Notes under the pieces: model-generated
The model's input: the letters and a program-made list of their open reading frames with translations, nothing else
Databases searched by the model: none
What the model was told of the DNA's origin: nothing
Origin: Chara braunii
Lineage: Eukaryota; Streptophyta; Charophyceae; Charales; Characeae
Direction: 5' to 3'
DNA length: 35,816 nt
Assembly (NCBI GenBank): GCA_003427395.1
Contig: BFEA01000789.1
Coordinates: 223,124-258,939, forward strand
Program-made: the position numbers and the translations under genes
Shown: positions 7,321 through 16,551 of the stretch, piece after piece
How the letters are laid out: each line of letters opens with the position of its first letter
How positions within the stretch are numbered: the stretch's first letter is position 1

Positions 7321-7447
7321 AACTCACCAATGTCACCGCAGGGGGTACCCAGAGACAGATAGAGAAGATAAGACCAGAGGTGGCAACAACATAGGTGGGA
7401 AGGGGTGGGTGGGATAATCGCCCAGATAACGCCCAGATAAGGAGCCA

Positions 7448-8076
7448 CTAATCAAAAAAGAAAAGTTTGAACTTTGCAAAAAAAAATTCGAGACAAATAA
7501 AAATCCCGAGTTTTGCAAGTTCAGTAGGTCTCCCAACCTCCCTTGAAGTGCGAAAGCATCAATGAGGAAAAAAATTTGAACTTCAGACTGCCAATGAAAC
7601 ATAGAACTGCGGAAAAAAAAATAAAAAATTCCGAAAAGAAATACCAAGTATTTGGACTTACTCAGATGAGAGTATTCGCAGTTTGGAAAATGGTACTGCA
7701 AGAGGGATTTCCCGTACCGTTTTCAGAAAAACGAATTTCGGAAAAAATATTCCGAATTTCCAAATAACGGAAAATGCAACAGGAAATCGAAATTTTCGAG
7801 AAAAAGATATTCCGGATTTCCAACAACGAAATTTCGGATTTTCAGAAGAAAAACGAAAACGGAAATTTCAGATGTTGCGCTATTGCGATTTTTCCACAAC
7901 AGAAACAGCGAGAAGACGAAATCCAAGAAAAGAAAAAAAAAAAAAGATTTTCGGCAGTGAGGTCAAAATTGTGATTTTGGGGGCCAACTAGTGTGCTCTA
8001 ATCAATCAATCAAGACTAATCAGCTACCTAGTCCCCTCACATGTGTCAGATCAGGTTGTCCTGGTTCACGTGCGGT
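7448..8076. other. A/T-rich leader between primer-binding site and gag tail
   Basis: About 630 bp rich in short A runs and in CGAAATTTC, TTCCG and CGGAAA motifs that can pair with each other. No protein family is recognisable in any frame. By position this should hold the 5' leader and the gag capsid gene, so the capsid-coding part appears lost or replaced. Confidence 0.5.
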
Positions 8077-8088
8077 GTTCCGATACCA
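8077..8088 (-). other. Primer-binding site, initiator-Met tRNA type
   Basis: On the minus strand TGGTATCGGAAC begins two bases inside the 5' LTR. It matches the plant initiator-Met tRNA 3'-end complement TGGTATCAGAGC at 10 of 12 positions. This fixes 8091-9551 as the 5' LTR and the minus strand as the genomic RNA strand. Confidence 0.75.
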
Positions 8089-8090
8089 AT

Positions 8091-8574
8091 TGTTACATGC
8101 CCAGTTGGGCTATGTAAATATAAACCGAGGATCCGCAATGTGATAAAAAGGACTGAATGGACAATGCAGTGCAAGTGGAATCTTAACAAGCAATGTGCTT
8201 TCCGATACATACAAAAATGGTGTTTTATAGCGCAGTGGAAGATTTAGATACAAGTCCTGACCTGACGGGGACTGACCTCTTTCATGTAGTACAAGATAGC
8301 GAAGCAGGATGCTAGAATACTAATGACTAGCCCAATCAATGTTTCAACGCAGACCAAACATACATCATGCTCATCACAAGGTGTGAAGGGGCCTGGCGCT
8401 ATACACAGGAAATAGGCGCCAGGTCCAGACATACACAGACGAAGAGGAGGGGATCAGACGAAGAAGAGGAATGAGGAGATGGGAAAGTCGTCAACACCAA
8501 GTCTCGTTACAAGTCTCAAATAATTCCTCATCAACATGTCTGAAGTCCAATGTCGAGTCTGGATCCAAATGTCA

Positions 8575-8647
<73 letters not shown>

Positions 8648-9551
8648 TAGTCTGCTGATGCAGTGAAGTCAGATAGCGAGAGGGTGAGAAGGAGATGGTG
8701 GACTGAGAAGAGGAAGAAGAAGAACTCTCTCTCTCATATGTGTCAGGTACTAACCTGTGAAGATGACGCTGTGCTGCAGGTACCTCGAAGACGAAGCTGG
8801 AGCAACGGCACTGCAGGTAAGTATCCCTCGCCTCCGCCCAATCTCTCTCTCTCTAGTACTACTCTAGCTATGGCGCCCAACGATGAAGACTACAACTAAC
8901 GCTACTAGCGCCCAGCGCTGAAGACTACAACTAACGCTCCTAGCACCCAGCGCTGAAGACTACTGCTAACGCTACAACTACTCCTGCAGCGCTCCTCTAG
9001 AGTGCTGCTGCCGAATCCTGAAGACTACTGACTGCCTCCTACCTCCTGCCTCCTCGTGAAGTGCCTGGGAAGTACCTAGGAACTACCTCCCAACTACCTG
9101 CAGCCTGCAGGGCGGTCCAGTCTTATATAGTGCTGGCCCGTCCAGGAGGCTGCTCTTGCCAATGCCAAAACGTGCCAGACCCTCGGGTTGAAGCTCAAAC
9201 AAAGGTTGTCTTGAAAATAGGCCAAAAATGACCTGAGCTAAAACCCTGGTTTGGTGCCTGAGTTTCAGGGCAGGTCGAACTGTTGAGGGCCTGAAAATGG
9301 CCCTCAGTTTCAGGCTGAAAATACTCAGGGCCGGAAAGGCCCTGATTTAGCCTGAAACGACACAGGGCCTGTAGGCCCTTGTTTTCAGGCTTTCAGGCTG
9401 AAACGACACAGGGTCTGTAGGCCCTTGTTTTCAGGCTTTTAGGCTGAAAACGACACAGGATCTGTAGGCCCTCGTTTTCAGGCTTTCAGGCTGAAAACGA
9501 CACGGGCCTGAAAATGGCCCGTGCAGCCTGTTGCAGGCGTAGCATGTAACA
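8091..9551 (-). repeat. 5' LTR (right copy)
   Basis: Starts TGTTACATGCCCAG and ends AGCATGTAACA, giving perfect 10-bp inverted termini (TGTTACATGC/GCATGTAACA). It carries one (CT)n run (about 8580-8644), a minus-strand TATA box at 9122-9129, an extra ~37-bp tandem unit near 8907-8946 (GCGCCCAGCGCTGAAGAC) absent from the left LTR, and one more ~47-bp U3 repeat than the left LTR. Confidence 0.92.
9122..9129 (-). promoter_or_regulatory. TATA box of right (5') LTR, minus strand
   Basis: CTTATATA on plus is TATATAAG on minus, at the same place as in the left LTR. This would drive the genomic transcript towards the primer-binding site and gag-pol. Confidence 0.55.
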
Positions 9552-9556
9552 GTAAC
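9552..9556. repeat. Target-site duplication, right copy (GTAAC)
   Basis: Matches 4127-4131 exactly and directly follows the CA end of the right LTR. Confidence 0.85.
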
Positions 9557-9646
9557 CAACAAGTGATACCGGCCAATTTCTGTTTGCGACTGGTCCAGGA
9601 GTGAGAGTCCAGGCCTCTCCTGAAGATCACGTCCCCAGTAGTCCAC
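9557..9646 (-). pseudogene. Upstream part of the coding fragment split by the LTR element
   Basis: The minus strand reads an open segment with DYWGRDLQERPGLSLLDQ and QTEIGRYHLLV. In phase across the GTAAC target site, it joins the zinc-knuckle-like frame at 3985-4131. A TGA lies just upstream (about 9655). The product is not recognised; it is short and the call is tentative. Confidence 0.25.
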
Positions 9647-10437
9647 ATAGTCTTTTCATTTTTTGTCATCTGCGTGGTAAATCACACGGGGAAGTAGGCT
9701 GGAAATCGGTCCGTTTGAAGTCTTTGGTCATGCTTACCGAATTCCAACTGAACAACACCTACTTCTGTGTATCTGATGTAGTGTTGCGACAGAAGAAGGG
9801 AATTCCCATGGGTGGCATAGCTAGCCCACCCTTAGCATGTGTGATGTGCATGTTTGCTGAGAACCAGTTTTTGAAGTCTTTGGGTGCGGATCAGAAAATA
9901 GTTATGGGAAAACGATACATTGATGATCTGCTAATCATTGCATTATTTCGAAAGGACGAACGACCGAGAGTTGAAAAACTGCTTGATAAGGTTACGCACT
10001 GTTATCCCGAAGGATTGGTACTGGAACGAACAGACTTCGGGACTGGCGTTTTGGACTTCCTCGAAACCAGACTATTGGTATGCGGGGACAAGGTATTACT
10101 GATGTCCCACAAGTTCAAGAACGCAGGGACAATCTGGGGCAGTACGCCACTCCTATTCCGAACGTACAAGGACGTTTCTTCATACGGACCCCAAGCTGGC
10201 AAATTTGCCATTATTGCTAACACGATTTTGCGAATCTCGCAGAACTCGAATACAGACGGGCTTGCATGTTGTAATATCCTCACGCTAAGCGAAGAGCTCA
10301 GAAAGAGCAACTATCCAGGGAAGGTGGTAATCGCTGGGCTGCAGTGGATGCAGCGCAGGACCAACTCGAAATTCTGGCAAGACATGTTGGATGCGGCACG
10401 CTGGGGCATTTCATATGTTAATGAACCTAGGGCCTAG
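9601..10437 (+). pseudogene. Reverse transcriptase fragment, unusual family (possibly Penelope-like)
   Basis: The open frame of 278 residues begins at a GTG, with a stop not far upstream, so this is the 3' part of an RT rather than a whole gene. Core motifs are QKKGIPMGGIASPPLA (motif B-like GIPMGG, residues 67-72), KRYIDDLLII (catalytic YIDD, 106-109) and GVLDFLETRL (153-157). The SEELRKSNYPGKVV block near the end resembles the ELxxxxYP segment seen after RT in Penelope-like elements. The first ~35 residues show no motif. No endonuclease domain is visible. A related fragment lies on the opposite strand at 11083-11700. The family call is uncertain; RT identity is firm. Confidence 0.8.
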
Positions 10438-10488
10438 CTGCGCCCCAGTGCAGTCGGAACTGGGTAACGGCGGGGAGTGAGGAGGCAT

Positions 10489-10830
10489 GCCCAAATCTGT
10501 CGTTTTGAAGCCTGGTACCGAGTCAAGTCAGGAAGAGCTGCGAGGTCCTGTGCACCCGGCACGACTCGGTGATTCCGGAAGGCACTGCATTTGGTACCCC
10601 TTTGTGACTAAGTACAGGCGATAATTGAGAAAACTGAAGTTGGAAAGTATTGTAAACGCGACAAGCGCTGCTTGCATCTGACCCGTGGTGGTTTTGTCGG
10701 ACATAAGCAGTAAAAAAATTTTGCGATCCTGGGCGGAAGATTTACTGACCCGCATTGGGAAGCATCCTACAACAAAGACCGCGTACATCGGAGATGGGAT
10801 GGTGGTGTGCGGAAACGTTTGAATCGAGTC
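10489..10830 (+). pseudogene. Decayed coding continuation downstream of the RT fragment
   Basis: One plus frame, broken by three stops, keeps protein-like segments: KPGTESSQEELRGPVHPAR, then KLKLESIVNATSAACI, then VVVLSDISSKKILRSWAEDL and IGKHPTTKTAYIGDGMVVCG. It starts about 50 bp after the RT stop. It could be the C-terminal part of the same element, but no GIY-YIG or other nuclease signature was recognised. Confidence 0.3.
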
Positions 10831-10859
10831 GGAATCCTGTCCCCCAGGCCGCTTAGAGC

Positions 10860-11080
10860 AGTAAATATTACCATTATTACTATTTGTTGGGATTTTCGGA
10901 AAATTTTCGGAAATTAATCAGGTCGTACGGGAGTAGGATAGTAGGTATAAGTAGTGGTGGACGCAGAAAGTTTTTTACCTCAATCTGAGTGGCGGATGAG
11001 TAGAAGGGTTGAGAACCCTGGCGGTGTGAGATCAGGGTGTTGTTGTGGAGAAGTTGATTTCGCCATGATAGTAAAACTCA
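10860..11080. other. No recognisable feature
   Basis: Junction between the plus-strand and minus-strand RT fragments. A minus frame (10980-11198) contains SVPVQHADQRNNGTQKEED and may be the frameshifted continuation of the 11083-11439 fragment. Nothing else could be identified. Confidence 0.3.
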
Positions 11081-11082
11081 TG

Positions 11083-11700
11083 TCATCTTCTTCTTTTTGA
11101 GTTCCATTGTTTCTCTGATCTGCGTGCTGCACAGGAACGGAAAGTATTGTCTGACTTCCATTCTGCACCCCAAAATTCCCAGACCCCTGATTTGTCACGG
11201 TTTCGTTTCAGGGTTAACTCTTTGGGGTAGCAGCTTTCAAATTTCTTCTGAATCCGATTTGCTGTCCCCAGCGTCCTGCAGTTTCCTTCATGATAGGCTA
11301 GAAACACAGCGACATCGTCCATTAGTCGAACCCCGAAAACAAGCCTTCGATGGCAGAACAGATTCACACTTCTACATCTGGCAAGTGGCACGAGGAAGCA
11401 CTTCCTTTCAGACTCAGCAAATCCAACAGTCACTGCCATTTCAAGTTATCTAACAGTGACAACTTTTTATTTTTATTTTTTAATTCAAAATATGTGTGGA
11501 TTAGGATGCATCCCCTCCTTCATTCACATTATCCTTTGTTCTACAAATCCAACAGTGGCTCCAAATCCCTTTGGTGAACCTGTGCTACAATTTCAGCAAA
11601 AAGTTCTGGTAGCTTTTGAAAGTCTCCATGCATTTGTAGGAACCCACCCAATCAGCTTGTCATAAGTAATCTTCAATGCTCTTTTTGGAGGAGCCCACCA
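11083..11700 (-). pseudogene. Second RT fragment of the same family, with an insertion
   Basis: The minus frame 11439-11083 reads TVGFAESERKCFLVPLA, then VRLMDDVAVFLAYHEGN (catalytic DD retained) and KKFESCYPKELTLKRN. It aligns with FAENQFLKS, YIDDLLIIALF and THCYPEGLVLER of the plus-strand fragment at 9601-10437. The upstream part lies beyond a ~113-bp interruption (11431-11543). There the minus strand reads KLIGWVPTNAWRLSKATRTF, a stop, and GSPKGFGATVGF, matching the GIPMGG region. It is broken by that insertion and by stops. Confidence 0.6.
11418..11556. repeat. ~113-bp insert flanked by 13-bp direct repeats
   Basis: CAAATCCAACAGT occurs at 11418-11430 and again at 11544-11556. Deleting one copy plus the 113-bp middle makes the RT frame continuous from its GSPKG motif into FAESERK. 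The middle is AT-rich with a T-rich run. A 13-bp duplication is in the range made by LINE/SINE-type insertion, though template-slippage repair is possible. Confidence 0.65.
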
Positions 11701-12207
11701 AATGAGTTTCCAACGTTCCACGAATGATTTTTGAATTTTCTTCCTGGATTGTGGATCTAGTAACACATAAAACTGGACCCACCTTTAATGTCTACTATTA
11801 ACAATAGTAACAGTGCTGAACAACCTCATCAGCATGCATTGGTCTTTTGTTTTTTTGTTTCCCCCCCCTGTTCAGCATAATCTGAATGCCACCATTTGCG
11901 AAAGTGCTCCGTTTTTTTTTTTGTTTTTTTTTTTTTCAGAAAAAAAGTACTATGTTCCGGGGATGCACGTGCCATTCTCAGTGAATGTCATTTCAGACTA
12001 AGCAAAGCCATCGGCGAGAAATTGCACTGCCAAAAAGCTGACACACACAAGGACAAAGAGTCGTCACCACACACGGTCGACAGGCCTCTTGCCACAGAGC
12101 CACTGCCATGATGCGCAGCTGCTTGCCTCTGTAGCGGTGCTCATCAGCTGGGTCAGTAGTCGCAGCATTGCCAGGCGCACTTGCTGATCATGTGGGGTTT
12201 GTGATTT
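11700..12207. other. No gene; low-complexity T runs
   Basis: Contains T-rich tracts (about 11846-11875 and 11910-11937). Short frames here have no recognisable protein character. Confidence 0.5.
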
Positions 12208-12325
12208 GACTACCGTCTTCATCTGAATAGACCGCCCCCGGTCATTATAGCCGTTTTTGGTGCAATTTCCAGTCTATATACAGCGATAATGACCGGGTGT
12301 TGTATTCTGGTGAAGATGGTAGTTC
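12208..12325. repeat. Short imperfect inverted repeat (~118 bp, ~43-bp arms)
   Basis: The left arm at 12208-12252 contains GACTACC, GTCTTCATCTGAATA and CCGGTCATTAT. The right arm at 12283-12325 contains ATAATGACCGG, TATTCTGGTGAAGA and GGTAGTTC, its imperfect reverse complement. The loop is about 30 bp. It could be a tiny MITE or a cruciform-prone remnant; no target duplication was seen. Confidence 0.6.
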
Positions 12326-12404
12326 TTGTCAGGCAAAGAGCAATTCATGTCAAGTGGAAGGTAGGGGGTAAGCCAATGCCTGAACTGCTTCATGCAATAT
12401 TGGG

Positions 12405-12465
12405 TTGCTGGACCTGTTTACCAGCAGGCACAGCCCCCCACCAATAGTGTGGAGCCATTTCTACT
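12405..12465 (-). repeat. Dispersed repeat R1, minus copy
   Basis: The reverse complement resembles the R1 consensus built around CTCCAGTCTATTGGTGGGGA followed by a GGGTCCAGC element. Here plus reads GCTGGACCTGTTTACCAGCA then CCCCACCAATAGTGTGGAGC. Confidence 0.5.
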
Positions 12466-12703
12466 GCAACCCTGGATCCACGGGCACGTGGTTCTCTCAC
12501 CAAGTCGCATTCTGCTCGGCAAGCCAGCGAACCCGACAAGCCACTGGATTGCCTTTCCCAACAAACCTCTTCAACTATATGAGGCTGAGGCTGCTGCTGA
12601 TAATCTGGAGGCTCAGGCGTGCCCATCAAAGGCTCAGATCAGAGACATTCCTGGGGCTAAGTCCCACTGTCTCGAGTTTAGCCTTCCTCTCTGATGTCTC
12701 AAC

Positions 12704-12777
12704 ATGGCCATGGTGTAGCGGTGATATGCTCAAATTGGATGGCAGGGACCGGTGCATACTCGAAACCAAGCCTGAAC
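12704..12777 (+). repeat. tRNA-like promoter module (possible SINE head)
   Basis: TGGTGTAGCGG at 12711-12721 fits the Pol III A-box consensus TRGYNNARNGG. TACTCGAAACC at 12757-12767 is a partial B box (GGTTCGANNCC, core TCGA..CC kept). The 46-bp spacing is as in tRNA genes. The acceptor-stem halves do not pair, so it is not a working tRNA. It lies just upstream of a dispersed repeat copy (12873-12993), as in a tRNA-derived SINE. Confidence 0.3.
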
Positions 12778-12872
12778 CCCTGCTAGTGGGACTCCCGCCC
12801 CACCAATTCCATCCACGTTGACAGATAAGGCCTTCTTCTGGCTGTCATTACATCCACTCCTATCTGCCTTGT

Positions 12873-12993
12873 AGGGGGCTCCAGTCTATTGGTGGGGAGA
12901 TACACCTGCTGGAAAGCGGGTCCAGCATCCCCTGAGATACAATGTTGAGTTGGTAGATCAGCACGTGCTGGGAATCGGGCCCAGTGTCCCTCA
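12873..12993 (+). repeat. Dispersed repeat R1, plus copy
   Basis: Reads GGCTCCAGTCTATTGGTGGG, then two internally related parts: CTGCTGGAAAGCGGGTCCAG and GTGCTGGGAATCGGGCCCAG. Other copies are at 13549-13655 (plus) and at 12405, 13960, 31236 and 34103 (minus). Confidence 0.65.
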
Positions 12994-13144
12994 TGAAGTT
13001 AGCGAATGCCTCTGATGCTACAGAATGATGATGGTGAAGATACTGGTAATAAGGAACTCAGGATGACATGATGATGATGTTAATCTATGAAAAACATTAG
13101 AAAGCTATGACTACATCAGCCAATATCGGCCTCACAATGCATGA

Positions 13145-13466
13145 GCAACTCCTAGCCTCCTCTATACCAGACACAGCACCCCAGCGACAATATCTCCCTA
13201 ACCAATACCATCCATAGCTGTCCTGTTCTCACCACCAAGACTACACCTGGCCCCTTAGGTTGTCATGGCGACTCCCCTAAGTTCGCCCCTGGATTGTCTT
13301 CCTCCCTCAACTAGTCCCCAGATCTCTCTACCAGGCCTCACGCTCCTGCCGCAAACAGGTCACAGGGCTATGCCCCAACACCGGCCAGCGTCGTTCTGGC
13401 ATCAGCAAACCAAGAGCAACTAACACTACAGCTTTGCAGGCATCAGCCAGGATTCTACCATCTTTT
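13145..13466 (+). repeat. Dispersed repeat R2, copy 1 (~320 bp)
   Basis: Shares with copies at 14093-14408 and 14589-14916 the ordered blocks AACTCCTAGCCTCC, TGTTCTCAC, GGTTGTCATGGC, CCCAGATCTCTCTACCAGGC, CAGGTCACAGGG, CGGCCAGCGTCGTTCTGGCA and GGATTCTACCATCT. There is no coding potential. A truncated minus copy lies at 16552-16750. Confidence 0.8.
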
Positions 13467-13548
13467 TTTTCTGTTCTTGTATATACAAAAACCGCCCCGT
13501 CAACAGATAGGAGTGATGATAAGAGCATACACTCCTACCTGTCTTACA

Positions 13549-13655
13549 AGGGGCTCCAGTCTATTGGTGGGGAGCTCTCACCTGATGGAAAGTGGGTCCA
13601 GCGTCCCCTGAGATACATCATTGAGCATGTATTGGGAACCCGGCCCAGCGAACCT
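13549..13655 (+). repeat. Dispersed repeat R1, second plus copy
   Basis: GGCTCCAGTCTATTGGTGGG followed by CTGATGGAAAGTGGGTCCAG and TTGGGAACCCGGCCCAGCG, in the same order as at 12873. It directly follows R2 copy 1, so R1 and R2 may be parts of one composite repeat. Confidence 0.65.
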
Positions 13656-13959
13656 CACTGATAATGCCACTGGTACTACTGACACTATGATGATGATAAG
13701 AAAACTGATGATACTGATGATAATGGCCTGTTGATGTAAGGTATAAACTATATCAGAACAGTCTGGCCTTACAATCCATGAGTGGTACAACCCTTTGGCA
13801 GGGATGAAGGGACACTGGACCCAGTCTCCAGCTGCTGGCCTGTGGCCAAACCCTGTTCAGTCAATCCCCCGACACTCAGGGTAATCAATGCTGGCAGGGA
13901 TAGGCTTTTCAAATGCTTTCATTATATCGTATTTTCAAAAAAAGATATTGTATAAGCGA

Positions 13960-14013
13960 CGCTGGACCTGGTTTCCAGCAGGTGACACTCCCCACCAATA
14001 GACTGGAGCCTCA
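13960..14013 (-). repeat. Dispersed repeat R1, short minus copy
   Basis: Plus reads GACGCTGGACCTGGTTTCCA, then CTCCCCACCAATAGACTGGA, the reverse complement of the R1 core. Confidence 0.6.
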
Positions 14014-14092
14014 ACTGGGTGATTAGGAATGGTTGCTCATATCACGATTCCTAATGACTTCAGTTGTGTTGAAAAAAAAATGAAAAAAAAAA

Positions 14093-14408
14093 GAAGTAAC
14101 TCCTAGTCTCCCCTCCTACACCAAACGTAAAATTCCAAAGACATGCCATCCCAACCAACACCCATCAAAACTGATGTGTTCTCACTCTCTAGACTATACC
14201 CGGCCCATCATGGCAGCACCCCCCAGTTCACCCCTGGATTGTCTTCCCCCCCGGAGGAATCCCCAGATCTCTCTACCAGGCCTCAAGCTCCTGCTACAAA
14301 CAGGTCACAGGGATACGCCCCAGCACCGGCCAGTGTCGTTCTGGTATCGGCAAACAAAGGGCACTGACCACCACAGCTTTGAAACACATCACTCAGGACT
14401 TTACCATC
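14093..14408 (+). repeat. Dispersed repeat R2, copy 2
   Basis: Same ordered blocks as copy 1, with GGCAGCACCCCCCAGTTCAC and CCCAGATCTCTCTACCAGGC intact. It is followed by ACCAGATGTTGCACAGGATT and a GCCTAATTAGTAG tail also seen after copy 3 and near 33595. Confidence 0.8.
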
Positions 14409-14588
14409 TCCAAAACCCTGCGACAGATATAAGACGAAAACCAGATGTTGCACAGGATTGAAAAAGAAAACAGAAAAGGTTGACGTAGCCTAATTAGTAG
14501 TGCTTTTCCTCTTTTCTTTCGGTGAGGATGTGAGATCTATGGTAAGATATAAACTACATCTGCACAACCTGGCCTCACATTCTATGAA

Positions 14589-14916
14589 CAACTTCTAGCC
14601 TCCCCCCTATACCGAACACAACACTCCAAAGACAGTATCTTCCCACCCAAAACCAGCCATAGCTGACATGTTCTCACTGCCTAGACAAGACCTGGCCCCT
14701 TAGGTTGTCATGGCAGCACCCCCCGGCTCACCAGTGGACTGTCTTCCTCGCTCGACGAATCCCCATATCTCTCTACCAGGCCTCAAGCTCCTGCTACAAC
14801 CAGGTCACAGGGCTACACCGCAGCACCGACCAGCGTCGTTCTGGCATCAACAAACCAAGGGCACAAAACACCACATATAGGAAGGCGTCAGCCAGGATTC
14901 TACCATCTCTAAAATC
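14589..14916 (+). repeat. Dispersed repeat R2, copy 3
   Basis: Begins 496 bp after copy 2 and repeats the same blocks in order, including GGTTGTCATGGCAGCACCCC and CATCTCTCTACCAGG (slightly changed), ending GGATTCTACCATCTCTAAAA. Confidence 0.8.
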
Positions 14917-14929
14917 CTACCTCTGATAT

Positions 14930-15345
14930 GAGAAGGAAACCAGATGTCGCCTAGGGTTGAGAGAAAACTAAATAAGATAAACATAACGCAGCCTAATTAA
15001 GAAGAAAACGATTGAAGATTGACGATTGAAGAAAACTCCCCCCTCCTTCCCTAACTATCCCAACGCTGCCTCCACCAAAAAGAATCATTCCTTATCCTCC
15101 CCAGCTTGGAACAGTCCCACACACCCCACCCCTGATCCTACAAAGGCTTCCAGTTCCCTCCTAAAGTAAGCCTCTGCCCACCCTTTACCCTAATCTGTCC
15201 CCGCTGCAGTATGATGTCGCCATTAACATATACCTCAACCCCAGAATAAAGCACCCACCTAAATCTGCCCGCACCCCCCCCAGGGCTTCACTTCCTGCCT
15301 TGTGAACCCCCTGTAGAGAGGAGCTCTCCCCCCACACAACCAACC
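14930..15345 (+). repeat. Dispersed repeat R3, copy 1 (continuation of R2)
   Basis: Contains ACCAGATGTCGCC, GCTGCCTCCACC, TTCCCTCC, CTCTGCCCACCCTTTA, AAATCTGCCCGCACCC and CAGGGCTTCACTTCC in order. The same blocks recur in order at 33590-34030 with about 80% identity by eye. Strongly C-rich, non-coding. Confidence 0.75.
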
Positions 15346-15589
15346 CTCTCAATCAAACCCAAAAAAATCATCTAATTCATAGAAGGGAGAATAAAAAATT
15401 AATAGTGGAAAATTCCTGAGTGGGGATCCGGGCCGTCCGGGTGACCAGCAGGGGCCCGGGGGAGGTCCCGGGCGGCCTGGCCGGGCAGGGCACCCGGTTG
15501 GGGGGCGGGCCCCTGCAGCGCACTCACCTGTAGGGTGATTTCGGACCCCATTTTGGCTGGTGTGTGTGTGTTAAACTGTGTTTGTGTCT

Positions 15590-15598
15590 GTGAGTGTG

Positions 15599-15643
<45 letters not shown>

Positions 15644-15656
15644 TGTGTGTGTGTGT
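15590..15656. repeat. (GT)n microsatellite at the edge of the assembly gap
   Basis: GT dinucleotides run from about 15598 with one TATG interruption, then enter the N stretch. The gap probably reflects this repeat. Confidence 0.95.
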
Positions 15657-16551
15657 NNNNNNNNNNNNNNNNNNNNNNNNNNNNNNNNNNNNNNNNNNNN
15701 NNNNNNNNNNNNNNNNNNNNNNNNNNNNNNNNNNNNNNNNNNNNNNNNNNNNNNNNNNNNNNNNNNNNNNNNNNNNNNNNNNNNNNNNNNNNNNNNNNNN
15801 NNNNNNNNNNNNNNNNNNNNNNNNNNNNNNNNNNNNNNNNNNNNNNNNNNNNNNNNNNNNNNNNNNNNNNNNNNNNNNNNNNNNNNNNNNNNNNNNNNNN
15901 NNNNNNNNNNNNNNNNNNNNNNNNNNNNNNNNNNNNNNNNNNNNNNNNNNNNNNNNNNNNNNNNNNNNNNNNNNNNNNNNNNNNNNNNNNNNNNNNNNNN
16001 NNNNNNNNNNNNNNNNNNNNNNNNNNNNNNNNNNNNNNNNNNNNNNNNNNNNNNNNNNNNNNNNNNNNNNNNNNNNNNNNNNNNNNNNNNNNNNNNNNNN
16101 NNNNNNNNNNNNNNNNNNNNNNNNNNNNNNNNNNNNNNNNNNNNNNNNNNNNNNNNNNNNNNNNNNNNNNNNNNNNNNNNNNNNNNNNNNNNNNNNNNNN
16201 NNNNNNNNNNNNNNNNNNNNNNNNNNNNNNNNNNNNNNNNNNNNNNNNNNNNNNNNNNNNNNNNNNNNNNNNNNNNNNNNNNNNNNNNNNNNNNNNNNNN
16301 NNNNNNNNNNNNNNNNNNNNNNNNNNNNNNNNNNNNNNNNNNNNNNNNNNNNNNNNNNNNNNNNNNNNNNNNNNNNNNNNNNNNNNNNNNNNNNNNNNNN
16401 NNNNNNNNNNNNNNNNNNNNNNNNNNNNNNNNNNNNNNNNNNNNNNNNNNNNNNNNNNNNNNNNNNNNNNNNNNNNNNNNNNNNNNNNNNNNNNNNNNNN
16501 NNNNNNNNNNNNNNNNNNNNNNNNNNNNNNNNNNNNNNNNNNNNNNNNNNN
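15657..16551. other. Assembly gap (895 N)
   Basis: Unsequenced. The repeats on both sides suggest collapsed or unresolved repetitive DNA. All frames running through it are artefacts. Confidence 0.99.

Larger units (their letters stand above)
6830..7447 (-). pseudogene. Gag tail (basic, repeat-containing), putative zero frame of the frameshift
   Basis: This frame is open from about 7447 down to a TGA at 6830-6832 with no ATG. A GTG at 7336 is only a formal start. The N-terminal half is a 13-residue repeat (SRPRQQATSAGHV type) made by the 13-bp tandem array. The C-terminal half has a Gly/Arg/Lys-rich stretch (GGRPGKGRGRSKTK) that could bind nucleic acid in place of a zinc knuckle. It overlaps the pol frame by about 30 bp in the -1 relation. 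No capsid motif is visible upstream. The two other minus-strand frames are also partly open (one from 7134 contains RLQTADMDQKSRETDEAYQ), so the frame assignment is not certain. Confidence 0.4.
4132..9551 (-). mobile_element. Complete but internally deleted Ty3/gypsy-type LTR retrotransposon (5.42 kb)
   Basis: Two ~1.46-kb LTRs (4132-5593 and 8091-9551) share sequence throughout, begin TG and end CA, and are flanked by GTAAC duplications. Transcription is on the minus strand. The primer-binding site (8077-8088) adjoins the right LTR, the polypurine tract (5594-5605) adjoins the left LTR, and a TATA box on the minus strand lies in both. The internal region is only about 2.5 kb. It holds a gag tail, a retropepsin and an RT N-terminal stub, with the RT core, RNase H and integrase missing. 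The copy is therefore non-autonomous and must have been mobilised by a relative, or deleted after insertion. Confidence 0.93.

Noticed and set aside
12704-12777. Functional tRNA gene
   Set aside because: The A box is good, but the B box is degraded and the acceptor stem does not pair; kept only as a tRNA-like SINE head.
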